From NCBI GenBank assembly GCA_014218235.1, contig CM024763.1, forward strand, positions 81,330,244 through 81,394,243: 64,000 nucleotides of DNA. The letters run 5' to 3'. The notes beneath the pieces are model-generated. The model ran no database searches. It was not told where the DNA came from and saw only the letters and a list, made by a program, of their open reading frames with translations. This document shows positions 46,445 to 55,777 of the stretch, in pieces; positions within the stretch are counted from its first letter, which is position 1, and each line of letters starts with the position of its first letter. A program made the position numbers and the translations under genes. This DNA is from Colocasia esculenta. Its lineage: Eukaryota > Streptophyta > Magnoliopsida > Alismatales > Araceae.

Positions 46445-48917
46445 AATTCCTCAGAAGCTTCTCCACTTCCCCAATCAGACTCTTAGGAAGAAGAAAAGCA
46501 ACAGCCCAATATATAGCATAGGAATTCAAGACCGATCTGATCAGTTCAAGGCGGCCAGCTTTAGAGAGCAAACGAGATTTCCAAGAAGCTATTCGTTTTG
46601 AAATCTTTTGGATGATGGGATTGCAGTGAGAGTTGGTGAGCCTAGTTGAGAATAATGGCAGTCCCAAGTAAGTAGCAGGTAAGAACCCTTCAAAGCATGG
46701 AGAATAGGCCCTTTAGTTTGCACCTTAGCACCAATAAAAATCCTACTCTTTTCAGTGTTCAATTGCAGACCAGAATATCTGTAGAACTTGTCAAGAATGG
46801 TATAAACACATCTAGCTGAGGAAACCTTTGGCTTAATGAAAATAAGTAAGTCATCCGCAAAGATAAGGTGAGACAAACTGGCTTCTCCATAGGTTGGAAC
46901 ATGCAGCAACCTTTCTCTCAATTTCTGTTGAATCATGCATGAAAGGCCTTCCATTGCAACACAGAATAGATAAGGAGATAAAGGGTCTCCTTGCCGGATG
47001 CCATTGGTTGAGTGGAAAAAACCAATGGGACTGCCATTAAGTAAGACAGAGAAGGTAGCTGAATTAGTGAGTACCTCAATCCATCGAAGCCACTGATCAA
47101 GGAAACCCATTTTCTGTAAGATAGTGAGGATAAAAGTACGGTGGACAGAATCAAATGCCTTTTTCAAGTCAACCTTCATGCATACTAAGTTACCCCGGTG
47201 TTTAGAATGAAAGTCTCTTACCAGATCATTAGCCAAAAGAATGCTATCCTGAATCTTTCTCCTTTAATAAAAGCAGACTGATTCTTACTAATGAGCTTAG
47301 GCATAAACTCTTCCATGCGGTTAGCAATCAGCTTTGTGAAGATCTTGTACAAGAAGTTGCACAGTGATATTGGCCGAAATTGATCAAAGGAGTCAGCATT
47401 TTCAGTCTTCGGAATAAGGGAGATAAAGGTATGATTTACCTGACGAAGCCATCTCCCTCCATTAAAGAAATAGTGAACAGCAGCAATGACTTCCTCACCC
47501 ACAATATGCCAACAAATCTGAAAGAAATCAGCTGGGAACCCATCCGGTCCTGGGCTTTTGTTCTTAGGTGCAGACATAACAACCTCAGTAATTTCAGAAT
47601 TAGAGAAAGGCCTCATAATTCTGGTTTGGTCATCCTCAGAAAGAGTGGAAGAAGCTTGGATATCTGGAATATCCATTTGGTGCTTTTGATTTAGCAGATT
47701 AGAATAGAAATCAAGAGCATGATCCTTAATCTTTTGCAAATCTTCAGTGGCACTCCCATCAGGCAACTTACACTTTCTGATAGTATTCACCATTCTTCTC
47801 CCTTTAATACTTGCATAGAAAAACTTAGTGTTATCATCTGCCTGAGTTAACCAGTGCTGCTTAGCTCTTTGTCTGGCATAAGAAGATTCCATGCGTAAAC
47901 AGTGCAGATAGTTTTCACGAGCTTGTTTTTCCTTCTCCCCACACTCACTATTCAATGGGTCAGCTTCCAATTCTCCCTGGGCCGCCTGGAGAACTATAGA
48001 TGCATGCTCCACCTTTCGATGAATCATACCAAATTCATCCTTATTCCAAGCCTTCAAAGCAACCTTGACTGCCTTTAATTTGTGACAGAGGACAAAAAGA
48101 GGAGTGCCAAGGATGTGAATATTCCAAGCTTTTTCGGCAGTTGAGAAAAAAGTCTCATGCTGGGCCCACATAGAGAAGAACTTAAAAGGTTTTGGTCCTC
48201 CCGCAACAAGTTCTTTAGTGAAGATGGAAAGCTGAGAATGATCAGAGTGGAGTTTCTCACCATAGTGGACATAGCGTTCAGGAAAGGTATCAAGCCAACA
48301 TTGGTTAATCAAGGCACGATCAAGTCTACAAGCAATTCTTCTTGAACCCAATGAGCGATTGTTCCAAGACATAATGCTGCCAACACTCTTTAAATCAAGC
48401 AGAGAGGATAAGTCAATACAATGGTTAAAGTCTCTTAGGAGAGAAGGAGTCAACCTACGACCACCAATCTTCTCATCAGGGCAACGAACACAATTAAAAT
48501 CACCAACAATAAGTCAAGGTAGAGAGATAGTATGAGAAAGAGCATGGATATCGTGCCATAGAATTTTCCTTTCATGAGCCAAATTTGAACCATACACGGC
48601 AGTCAAATGAGTTATCTTCCAGAGGATAGCTCCGAGCAATCCATATGAATCAGCTGACTTGTGACTTTGACGCAGTGCATATGAAGAGCAGTCCCATTCC
48701 AGAGAACCCATATCCGCCCTCCTGGAGTCTCATTGTAGTTATGGAACATGTTTAAGTGAGGGGCAATAGAGAGTCTTCTAATATCCATTCTAGCCATACT
48801 AACTTTAGTTTCAACTAACACAACAACATCTGCATTTGACTTGAGAATAGACTGCTTAACACTCATTCGATTCACAGCTTTATTGAGGCCTCTCACATTC
48901 CAGGAAATAATCTTCAT
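46445..48917 (-). pseudogene. LINE F ORF2, EN and RT part (right piece)
   Basis: ATG 48917 (MKIISWNVRGLNKAVNRMSV) and LVETKVS. A frame break follows near 48610, then a 411-codon stretch (48453-47218) with RRIACRLDRALIN, LHSDHSQL, NKSPGPDGFPADFFQ and FRPISLCNFLYKIFTK. The next frame (47236-46589) has KVDLKKAFDSVHR, GIRQGDPLSPYLF and FADDLLIF. It continues at 13683. F is 5'-truncated at the ORF2 start codon; no ORF1 is present. Confidence 0.85.
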
Positions 48918-48968
48918 GATTTTCGTAACTTTATTGAGAATAGACTGCTTAGCATGATTTTCGTAACT
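48916..48968. repeat. 38-bp direct repeat at the F/gypsy junction
   Basis: ATGATTTTCGTAACT occurs at 48916-48930 and 48954-48968. The spacer 48934-48953 copies 48841-48860 of F (19 of 20 bases), i.e. ORF2 codons near residue 20. Confidence 0.8.
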
Positions 48969-49382
48969 ATAAAAATGCTTAACTTGTGAATTATTTCAGC
49001 ATGGACATGAGTGCTCAACCAAGGTTGGTAGCAGCCATGGAAATGCTACGGCAAAATATAGGATTATACACCCAAGCGCAGAGGGAAGCCCACATACAAA
49101 TCAAGGAGGAAGTATTGAACCTGACGGCATGCACTTTCTCAGCAGGAAATCCCCACATGTATTTGTGAAATGAGAGGTTTTGATTTCGTGTTTATGGAAA
49201 GTTAGAAGGAGGAGACCGTGGTATCTTAGTATGGTAATATGTTTTGATGAAACTATTTGACTTGTTGTTAGAGATGGTGTGTTTTATGGATTTGAATTGC
49301 GTATGTGATGAATGTGAGTTTGGGATGATTGTGGAATTAATGTATGTATTGTTGGATGTTTCAGATATCTTTCAATTTAGTC
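48954..49382 (+). other. Gypsy leader region, possible exon and intron
   Basis: A pyrimidine-AG site (ATTATTTCAG, about 48996) precedes a 55-codon open frame (48986-49168, ATG at about 49001) rich in Gln and Ala. A GT-type site near 49159 and ATGTTTCAG at 49356-49364 could bound an intron before gag. At 49214-49230 TGGTATC followed by TTAGTATGGT weakly resembles an initiator-Met primer-binding site. None of this is secure. Confidence 0.35.
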
Positions 49383-50398
49383 ATGGATGGTGGTGATGCC
49401 CATTGGAAGAAAATGGAGAGTTCAATGCATGACTTGACTCGGGTAATGAAGGTTGTAGCCAAAAATAATAACCACAATGGGACAAGTCTATTTAAGGATT
49501 TCAGAAGCACGGACCCTCGAGGTTTGTTGGAAGTACGGATCCAGATGAGGCCGAAAATTAGTTAAAGGACATTGACAGGATATTCAGAATAATTAAGTGT
49601 ACAGATGAGGAAAAGGTTCGTCTAACTACGTTCCAATTAGATCGGGATGCACGTGCTTGGTGGGAGACTGTGGAAGCTACCCTAGAGGATTCCAATCAAG
49701 TTAGTTGGGAAGAGTTTGCAGAATTATTCAATGATCAATATTTTTCTGAGGTAGTTCAGGAGAAGAAGGCAAATGAATTTGCTGGTTTGAGACAATTAAG
49801 GATGTCGATTTCAGAGTATGAGGCTCAGTTTGCTCGACTATCCAAGTATGCTCCGCACCTCATCGCTACGGAGAAATTAAAAGCCAAGAGATTCATGAAT
49901 GGGTTGCGTCCTACTTTTATCATGCAGTTAACTCCACATCTGATCTCCACGTATTCTGAAATGGTTAAAAGAGCCTTGGCATTAGAAGCTGCAAGTGAGA
50001 CCGTGGATAAGATTAGAGGCAAGTCTGAAGAAGAATCCTCGGATCGAAAGAGAAAGTTTGAATCGGGAAATCCCCCAAAAGTTCAACAATTTGGGAGGGA
50101 GACAGGGAAGGCTCCGAGTGGGAGCAAAGATGTGTGCAAGCACTGTCACATTAGTGGGCACAAGGTGGAAAATTGTTGGCGTAGGTTAGGTGCATGTCTC
50201 AAGTGTGGGAGTACTCAGCATCGAATTTCAGATTGTCCAATGATCAAGAGTGCGCCAGTCAAACCAAATCCCCAAGCAAGGCAACCAAAGCAAGGGAGAA
50301 TCCAAGCTATTCAGAAGGTAGAGTCTGAATCCCCGCAAGAAGGCGGACTGATTGAAGGTACACTAATAGTAAACTCAAAACCTACATATATTGTTTGA
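49383..50398 (+). pseudogene. gag: Ty3/gypsy gag polyprotein
   Basis: ATG 49383 (MDGGDAHWKKME). The retrotransposon gag core reads FKDFRSTDPRG, a frameshift near 49520, then ENWLKDIDRIF-type sequence and DARAWWETVEATLE, WEEFAELFNDQYF, EFAGLRQLRMSISEYEAQF and RFMNGLRPTF. Two CCHC knuckles follow: CKHCHISGHKVENC and CLKCGSTQHRISDC. The usual role is RNA packaging in virus-like particles. The block order is that of plant chromovirus-type gags. Frame is lost again at 50390, just before protease. Confidence 0.88.
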
Positions 50399-50600
50399 TT
50401 CAGGAGCTACCTACTCCTTTATGAGTTATAAGTTTACTAGATCTTTAGAACTACAATCAGTTTCACTACCTACCCAACTTGAAGTGGCAACTCATTTGAG
50501 TTAGGGTAATAAGCTTAAGGAGTATTATCCTGCTAGTCAAATCTTGATTAAAGAACAAATACCCACTTTCAAGAATTGACGATCTATTTGACCAATTGTC
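50388..50600 (+). pseudogene. Gypsy protease stub
   Basis: One base out of frame with gag, the sequence reads LFDSGATYSFMSYKFTRSLE, with the retroviral-type active-site triad DSGA. It decays within about 60 codons, and no RT, RNase H or integrase follows before the polypurine tract. The pol region has been deleted. Confidence 0.75.
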
Positions 50601-50684
50601 GGGAGCTTAATGTTTTTCTAAAATTGATTTAAGGTCAGTAACAGTACCCTTGTGTTATTAAATTTGGAGGACCAAATTTCTCTT

Positions 50685-50696
50685 AGTGGGGGAGAG
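50685..50696 (+). promoter_or_regulatory. Gypsy polypurine tract
   Basis: AGTGGGGGAGAG immediately precedes the LTR start TGTAACACCCC, the standard position for plus-strand priming. Confidence 0.8.
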
Positions 50697-51843
50697 TGTA
50701 ACACCCCAAAAATTTAAAGTGTTAGGAAAATATGAATAATGTGATTATTATACATTAATTTTGTCATTAAATTAAAATAATTAGGATCTGGGTTTAATTA
50801 AGGATGACGTACGTTACCCCAGTGTCGTACGCCGAGGTGCGCGCTCCGACAGGGCGACACCGGAAAACTGTAACAAAAAATAAATCTGAGAACACCATAA
50901 TTCTTAGAAAAATGTGGAGTAATATAAACTTAAATATCTGGATTTATTGACATGCGGACTTCGAGGATAAGTTGCCGCGACTATTTTTCGAGCAAATTTT
51001 CACCATTTGTAAAATAAATTCTAAAAATTAATAAAAATCACCATAATTTGTAAAACCATTGCATTAGCTTATGGTTGAAATTTCAATGCAATTGGACATC
51101 ATTTGAATGGGTTTACAAAAGGATATTTGGACCAGCTAATTTATGGACTAATTACGGGAAGGATTTTTCTGGAAATTCTTGTATGCTTACGTATCATGGG
51201 TAACGTAAGCCTATGTCATGGTGGGTTACATCTCTTACACGTTTTACCCATGTGCTAATCGTAGGGCGATGCTTGGACCAGGTGGCTGTGGGTAATTAAT
51301 TGGGGGTGTTTACCCCAACACCTGTAAGCATGCGTGCCTTGCACCTGAAGCTTTGGGTGATAAAAATCTCCCTGTACGCAGCATACTAACTTTTCCAAGG
51401 GAGCTTCTACTAGATTTTCTTCCTATCTAGCACCCTTCTTCGGTTCTTCTTCTAGTGTTTCCTGCTACTACTTCTGAGCAAAAAGGGGCTGCAGATCTTG
51501 GGGTTGGAACTAACTGGCTGTGTTGCTCTTGCTTCGGTTGATATAGATCAGATCTCTCCAACTGCTGCAAGCTTTCTCTTCTTTTCCCTATTTTCGGGAA
51601 GTTCTGTGTTGAGGGAAACCTACTCTAATCAGTAAGGTAGAATTCTTTTCCTTTCTCTCTCAATCTTACTCACTTGACTTCCTCCTGTTTAGGATTCAAC
51701 TTCTTTTCCTTCTCTTATCTAATTCTTCTTTTGACTATCGAGTTGCTGTTGGACTGTTCATGACATACAGGTGTTTTACACCACATTGGAAATCCCTGCT
51801 GTAGAAGTAAAAGCAATTCAAGAGTCATATTATTATTTTTCAG
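50697..51843 (+). repeat. Gypsy LTR (start clear, end uncertain) and leader
   Basis: Begins TGTAACACCCCAAAAATT, typical of plant Ty3 chromoviruses. Contains a TATA-like stretch near 51359 and pyrimidine-rich sequence after 51400. A CAG-TAAGG donor-like site near 51630 and a TTATTTTTCAG acceptor at 51833-51843 suggest a leader intron. No terminal ACA with a TSD could be fixed and no matching 5' LTR is in the window, so the right boundary is arbitrary. Confidence 0.6.
51359..51368 (+). promoter_or_regulatory. Candidate LTR TATA box
   Basis: GATAAAAATC lies about 660 bp into the LTR and just upstream of the pyrimidine-rich leader. Position and composition only. Confidence 0.35.
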
Positions 51844-53112
51844 GGACAGCCTTGGTTGGTGCAGGCCCGCCCCTACTTCGGTAGGTCGTTGTAGGTGCAT
51901 GCACTCAACCTCATGCTACCTCTGCATCTGTTCCTGTGCCAGCGCTCACTCAGGCTTCAGCAGAGTGCAGTGGAGTTCTCTACTCGTGACCGGTTCCGCA
52001 GACCCGGTCGGAGCTTCCGGGGACTCCACGACACGACCGACTAGCGTGAGCGGGAAAAGGAATAGATCCAAAACTGGGAGCACCAGGGCAAGGCTGTCAA
52101 GTCCAGCACGACCACCGACGACACGTACCTCCAGGCATATGCCTTGAAGTACGGAGGAAAGGTATTTAAGAGCGCGCCCGACACCAGGTAAAACCCCTAA
52201 ACCAAAGCTCTTTGAATTTGAGCTAATGATTTGGACATGAATTGCAGGTGGACGTGGCCGGCGAGATTGCATCACTCCGGGCCCTGCTTTACTCGGCGAT
52301 GCAGGACCTTGAGGTGGCGCAGAAGGAGGCAGAGCAGCTGGTAAGTACTTACTCAGACTTCGGTAGTAACCACTTTCAAAGTTGATTTGAGAATTTAACA
52401 TGTGTTTTCATGTGCAGCGGAGAGAGTTAGAGAGGGTGAGGAGCGCCGCAGCAGCTGGTGCCTCCTCTTCGAGGGCAGCGGAGAGCTCCCAGTTGGACCT
52501 AGAGGAACGACTGGAGGCAGCAGTTAGACGGGCTGAGGAGGCGCAGGCTGATCTGGCCGAGCGGGTGAGTATAGCAGTGATTTTTATTTTGAAGAATATT
52601 CAATTATGGCTTTTGACTTGAATACTTTCCTGCAGGAGACAGCGCTGCAGACCGCCACCGACCGAGCTACCCAGCTACAGGGGTAGGTAGACTTGGTGGT
52701 GGGAGAGAGGGACCAGCTGCGCATCCGGGCGGAGGCAGTTGAGGCGCAGGTAGCTGAGGTGACGAGGGAGTTGACGACACTACGTGTGCGTGGGTCGCCA
52801 GTGGACCAGGAGGAGCTCATTCGGCTACGCGCCGACTTGCAGACGCAGCAGACCCTAGCGCGGAGCCTTCAGTAGATAGTGACGACCATAGGCCATTCAC
52901 ACAGCAGGAGCAGGAGCGGGGCGAGCGCCAGCAGAGCGACCGGTGCCTCAGTGGGTCAGTACCTGGCAGGTTCCTCCGGCCGTCGGAGGAACGAGGAGGA
53001 GGAGAGGCGCCGCCGGGGTGAGGCGAGTACTCAGAGTGCCGGGGGTGGTGGTGAGATGCTACCACCACCAGATAGGCAGGAGGGATCCGGGGAGAGTGGC
53101 GGTGGACAATGA
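51844..53112 (+). pseudogene. Intron-containing coiled-coil ORF downstream of the LTR, decayed
   Basis: GC-rich exons alternate with AT-rich GT...AG introns: introns 52188-52247, 52341-52417 and 52565-52635; exons up to 52187, 52248-52340 (31 codons), 52418-52564 (49 codons) and 52636-53112 (159 codons). The three later exons join in one frame and encode an Ala/Glu/Arg-rich heptad-like protein (RRELERVRSAA; LEERLEAAVRRAEEAQADL), then a Ser/Gly/Arg-rich tail ending ESGGGQ. In-frame TAGs interrupt exon 4 twice and the first exon at least twice. Family not recognised. It may belong to the retroelement or be captured host sequence. Confidence 0.55.
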
Positions 53113-53270
53113 GGAGATTGCGAGCCACCTCCCCTTTTATCTTTTGTACATATTGATCATCTCTTAGTGAAAATTTTATTTTATGTCAATATTTATGAAA
53201 TGAGTGGTTTGCAATTGACACGAGTGTGAGATGAGATTTAAACACGGGAGAGAGAGAGACAGAGAGTGCT
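53113..53270 (+). other. 3' flank of the coiled-coil ORF
   Basis: AT-rich sequence with TTTTGTACATATTGATCATC and an A/T-rich stretch suitable for plant polyadenylation near 53170-53200, then a GA-rich run that became the target of R4. No coding potential. Confidence 0.4.
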
Positions 53271-53301
53271 TTTTTTTTTGGTCGGTCAACCAAGTGAATG
53301 A
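53271..53301 (-). mobile_element. Ultrashort LINE insertion R4 (31 bp)
   Basis: The perfect 14-bp TSD AGACAGAGAGTGCT lies at 53257-53270 and 53302-53315. The insert is a 9-nt T-tract plus 22 nt identical to the 3' end of LINE L (GGTCGGTCAACCAAGTGAAT, then GA). Confidence 0.9.
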
Positions 53302-53970
53302 AGACAGAGAGTGCTGAGTATAATGCTACGTGCCCCTTGGAATTACCTGTCCCTGCACACTTAGCAAAACATGTTAGATCTGCTCTTCGGCTCAGCCCCT
53401 TGTGCCTAAGTAAATATGAATCTGACTTCGTAATTGTCAAGGGGCGGAGCCTTATTAAATAGGTGGAAAAGATAGTAAAACAATGTATGTTAAAGGAAAG
53501 CGGTATGTACACACATTCTTTTGGATTTTTAAAGATTTTTTTTAGATTTTGGAAATTTTCTGATTAATTTTTTTATTTTTTTAAGATTTTCTGATTTTTT
53601 TTTATTTTTGGCATTTCTGATTTTTTTGGATTTTTGGGATTTTGTGATTTTTTTGGAATTTTGAGATTTTTTTATTATTTTTTTTAGATTTTCTGATTTT
53701 TTATATTTTTGTTTTTTTTTTTTTTAGATTTTCTGATTTTTTTTTTATTTTTGAGATTTTCTGATAACAACACCTCTTGCTCTTGAGTGTTTAGCTAGGG
53801 ACCCCACTCCCGTCTCATATTTGCCAAATAATATCTATGTGCAGCATGCATTTACCTTTGACTTACTAAGGTTTCTCGCCCCTTGAATATTAATGTTCCA
53901 ACACAGACCAGGTGTAGGGGTTCTTTGGTCATTTTAAGAAGGATAGGAAGATTAGTGATGAGACAAGACT
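53302..53970. other. Non-coding stretch including a T-rich repeat
   Basis: Anonymous DNA on both sides of a T-rich degenerate repeat. I see no gene, RNA gene or element end in 53316-53510 or 53770-53970. Confidence 0.5.
53518..53764. repeat. T-rich degenerate tandem repeat
   Basis: About 245 bp of irregular units of roughly 15-25 bp of the form (A)GATTTTCTGATTTTTT, with variable T-run lengths. Confidence 0.7.
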
Positions 53971-54033
53971 TTTTTTTTTTTGGTAGGTAAACATAAATTA
54001 TATTGCTGCAACAAATAATGTACAAGAGGCCAT

Positions 54034-54052
54034 ATCTACACAGGCTGTAGAT
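54034..54052 (-). repeat. 3'-UTR hairpin of LINE M
   Basis: ATCTACA, 5-nt loop, TGTAGAT; one loop base differs from H. Confidence 0.7.
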
Positions 54053-54083
54053 TATGGCGGATCCAAGGTGTTTCTAGGAGAGC

Positions 54084-55175
54084 TAGGGGTGTAAACGAGC
54101 CGAGTCGAGCCGAGTAGTATGCTGCTCAAACTCTGTTCGTTAATTTTTAATCGAGTTCGAGCCGAGCTCGAGCTATATCGAGTATTGAAAATGCCTGTTC
54201 AAACTCGGCTCGTTTAAATACTCTCGAGCTCGAGCCCTTAACGAGTATCTTAACGAGCTTAATTGAATTTGCGAGTTCGTATATATAAGTAAGTCTAATC
54301 CAATCTACAAGTAAAAAATTGATCGTTCATAAGACCTAATTTATCTTATTTCAAGCTCATATATTAATAGTTTTGATAAGTTATTTAATTTAACTATTTT
54401 AATATAATGTTTGAAATATATTCATAATTTGTTACAAGCAATATGAGATTAATAGATAGACACCGCAAGGGAGGGGGTTGGTGCGCGACAAGGTAGGGGC
54501 GGTGCTGTAACTCTCCTTCGCACACCGCCTAGAGCCCCCTTTCTGCACCGTTGGTGACGGTACTGCGGCCGCTGAGAGCACCGTCTGCCACTGACGAATG
54601 GTCCACAGTGGTCGCCGAAGATGCCAGTGGCCGACAACGCGCCCCTCGGCCCCACTGGGGGGCTCACCTACTGCGCAGGTCGGTCTCGGAAGGAAGAAGT
54701 ACTTGATATGCTGGGGGACCTTGCAACACTAAATTTTATGTTCATGCCCCTATTTACATGATCTGTGTATATATCCTCATTTGCATAATTTGTGTATATA
54801 CACTGTGGATTTAGTCTATGACATTTAAGTCCTCAAAAATATTTTATATTGTAATAATAAATGTATAAAACAAATAAATATTTTTATATCAATATATACT
54901 TATTATATTTAAAGAAATATTTAAACGAAGTGTTAACGAGTACTTAGACAAGCTCTTAACGAGTATTTAATCGAGCTCTTAACGAGCTCTTAAACGAGCT
55001 GTTCACGAGTATAATCGAGTCGAGCTCACATGTGTTCAGACTCGGCTCGTTTATGAATCGAGCTTTTTTTTTTTTTCAAACTCGGCTCGTTAATTAAATA
55101 AACGAGCTGAACCGAGCTTTTATCGAGTCGAGTTTCGAACTACTCGTCGAACGTATCGGCTCGTTTACACCCCTA
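54084..55175. mobile_element. hAT-like non-autonomous TIR element P (1.09 kb)
   Basis: Perfect 20-bp terminal inverted repeats TAGGGGTGTAAACGAGCCGA, followed at both ends by many subterminal CGAGC/GCTCG repeats. No transposase ORF. The flanks CTAGGAGAGC (left) and CTGGAGAGCGC (right) share an imperfect GGAGAGC that may be the remains of an 8-bp duplication. The core 54455-54710 is GC-rich and unlike the AT-rich remainder. It separates the two halves of the M 3' UTR. Confidence 0.75.
54455..54710. other. GC-rich core inside element P
   Basis: Strongly GC-rich, with sharp borders against AT-rich sequence. A 72-codon frame on the minus strand (54449-54667) has no recognisable domain. It could be a captured genomic fragment. 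Confidence 0.45.
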
Positions 55176-55473
55176 ATCTGGAGAGCGCACCTTTCCTCAA
55201 AGAGGATTGGTGTTCTCACTCCACCAGAAAGCAACCTTGGATAGATACAAGAAAGGCTAGAATCATGACTACACAAGCCGTAGTCTATGATTTTATTCAA
55301 ATTGACAAAGTCATACTCCTTGGCAGCAGCAAGTAAGCAGCAAGAACATCCATCTGAAAGACAAAATAAGACAAAGGATCGAAACTTGGTGATAACCGTT
55401 AGTGATAAAACATTAGCAAATCCAATCATGTAGATAACCGAAAGAAAAGACCAGTTAACTGAATGGTAACTAT

Positions 55474-55611
55474 CTAAATGTTGGTGAAATTAAATCTTGT
55501 GAGGACCCTTCTCTCTGTGGTAGTGAGCACATAGTTCAATAAGTGATGTTCTAGCAGGCTTCTGCAGTCCAATAGGATGTCAATGAGAACACCAACCTTT
55601 TCTCTAGTCTT
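55474..55611 (-). pseudogene. LINE M ORF2 C-terminus
   Basis: TREKVGVLIDILLDCRSLLE and a terminal RVLTRFNFTNI, matching the end of H and G. Interrupted at 55611 by N; the upstream codons continue at 61327. Confidence 0.75.
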
Positions 55612-55680
55612 TTTTTTTTTTTGGTAATTAATACCGGAATTGTATTGATTAATAGGGAACCAATACAAAGGAGAAATCAT

Positions 55681-55699
55681 GCTATCACAAACCGATAGC
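55681..55699 (-). repeat. 3'-UTR hairpin of LINE N
   Basis: GCTATC, 7-nt loop, GATAGC, between the ORF2 stop and the T-tract, flanked by CAT and ATG. Confidence 0.7.
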
Positions 55700-55777
55700 T
55701 ATGAAAGAAACAAGGAGGAAGCCCTCCAAAGCAATGCAAAGGAATAATACAAGGCAGCACATCGCAATACCCCAAAC

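Noticed and set aside
49214..49230. Primer-binding site (TGGTATC...) and hence a 5' LTR end just upstream
   Set aside because: Only the first seven bases match the usual initiator-Met site and no LTR copy upstream could be matched to 50697 onward, so I mention it only as weak.
52248..53112. A functional host gene for a coiled-coil protein
   Set aside because: Several in-frame TAG codons, a phase break between the first two exons, and position directly after a gypsy LTR; recorded as a decayed unit instead.
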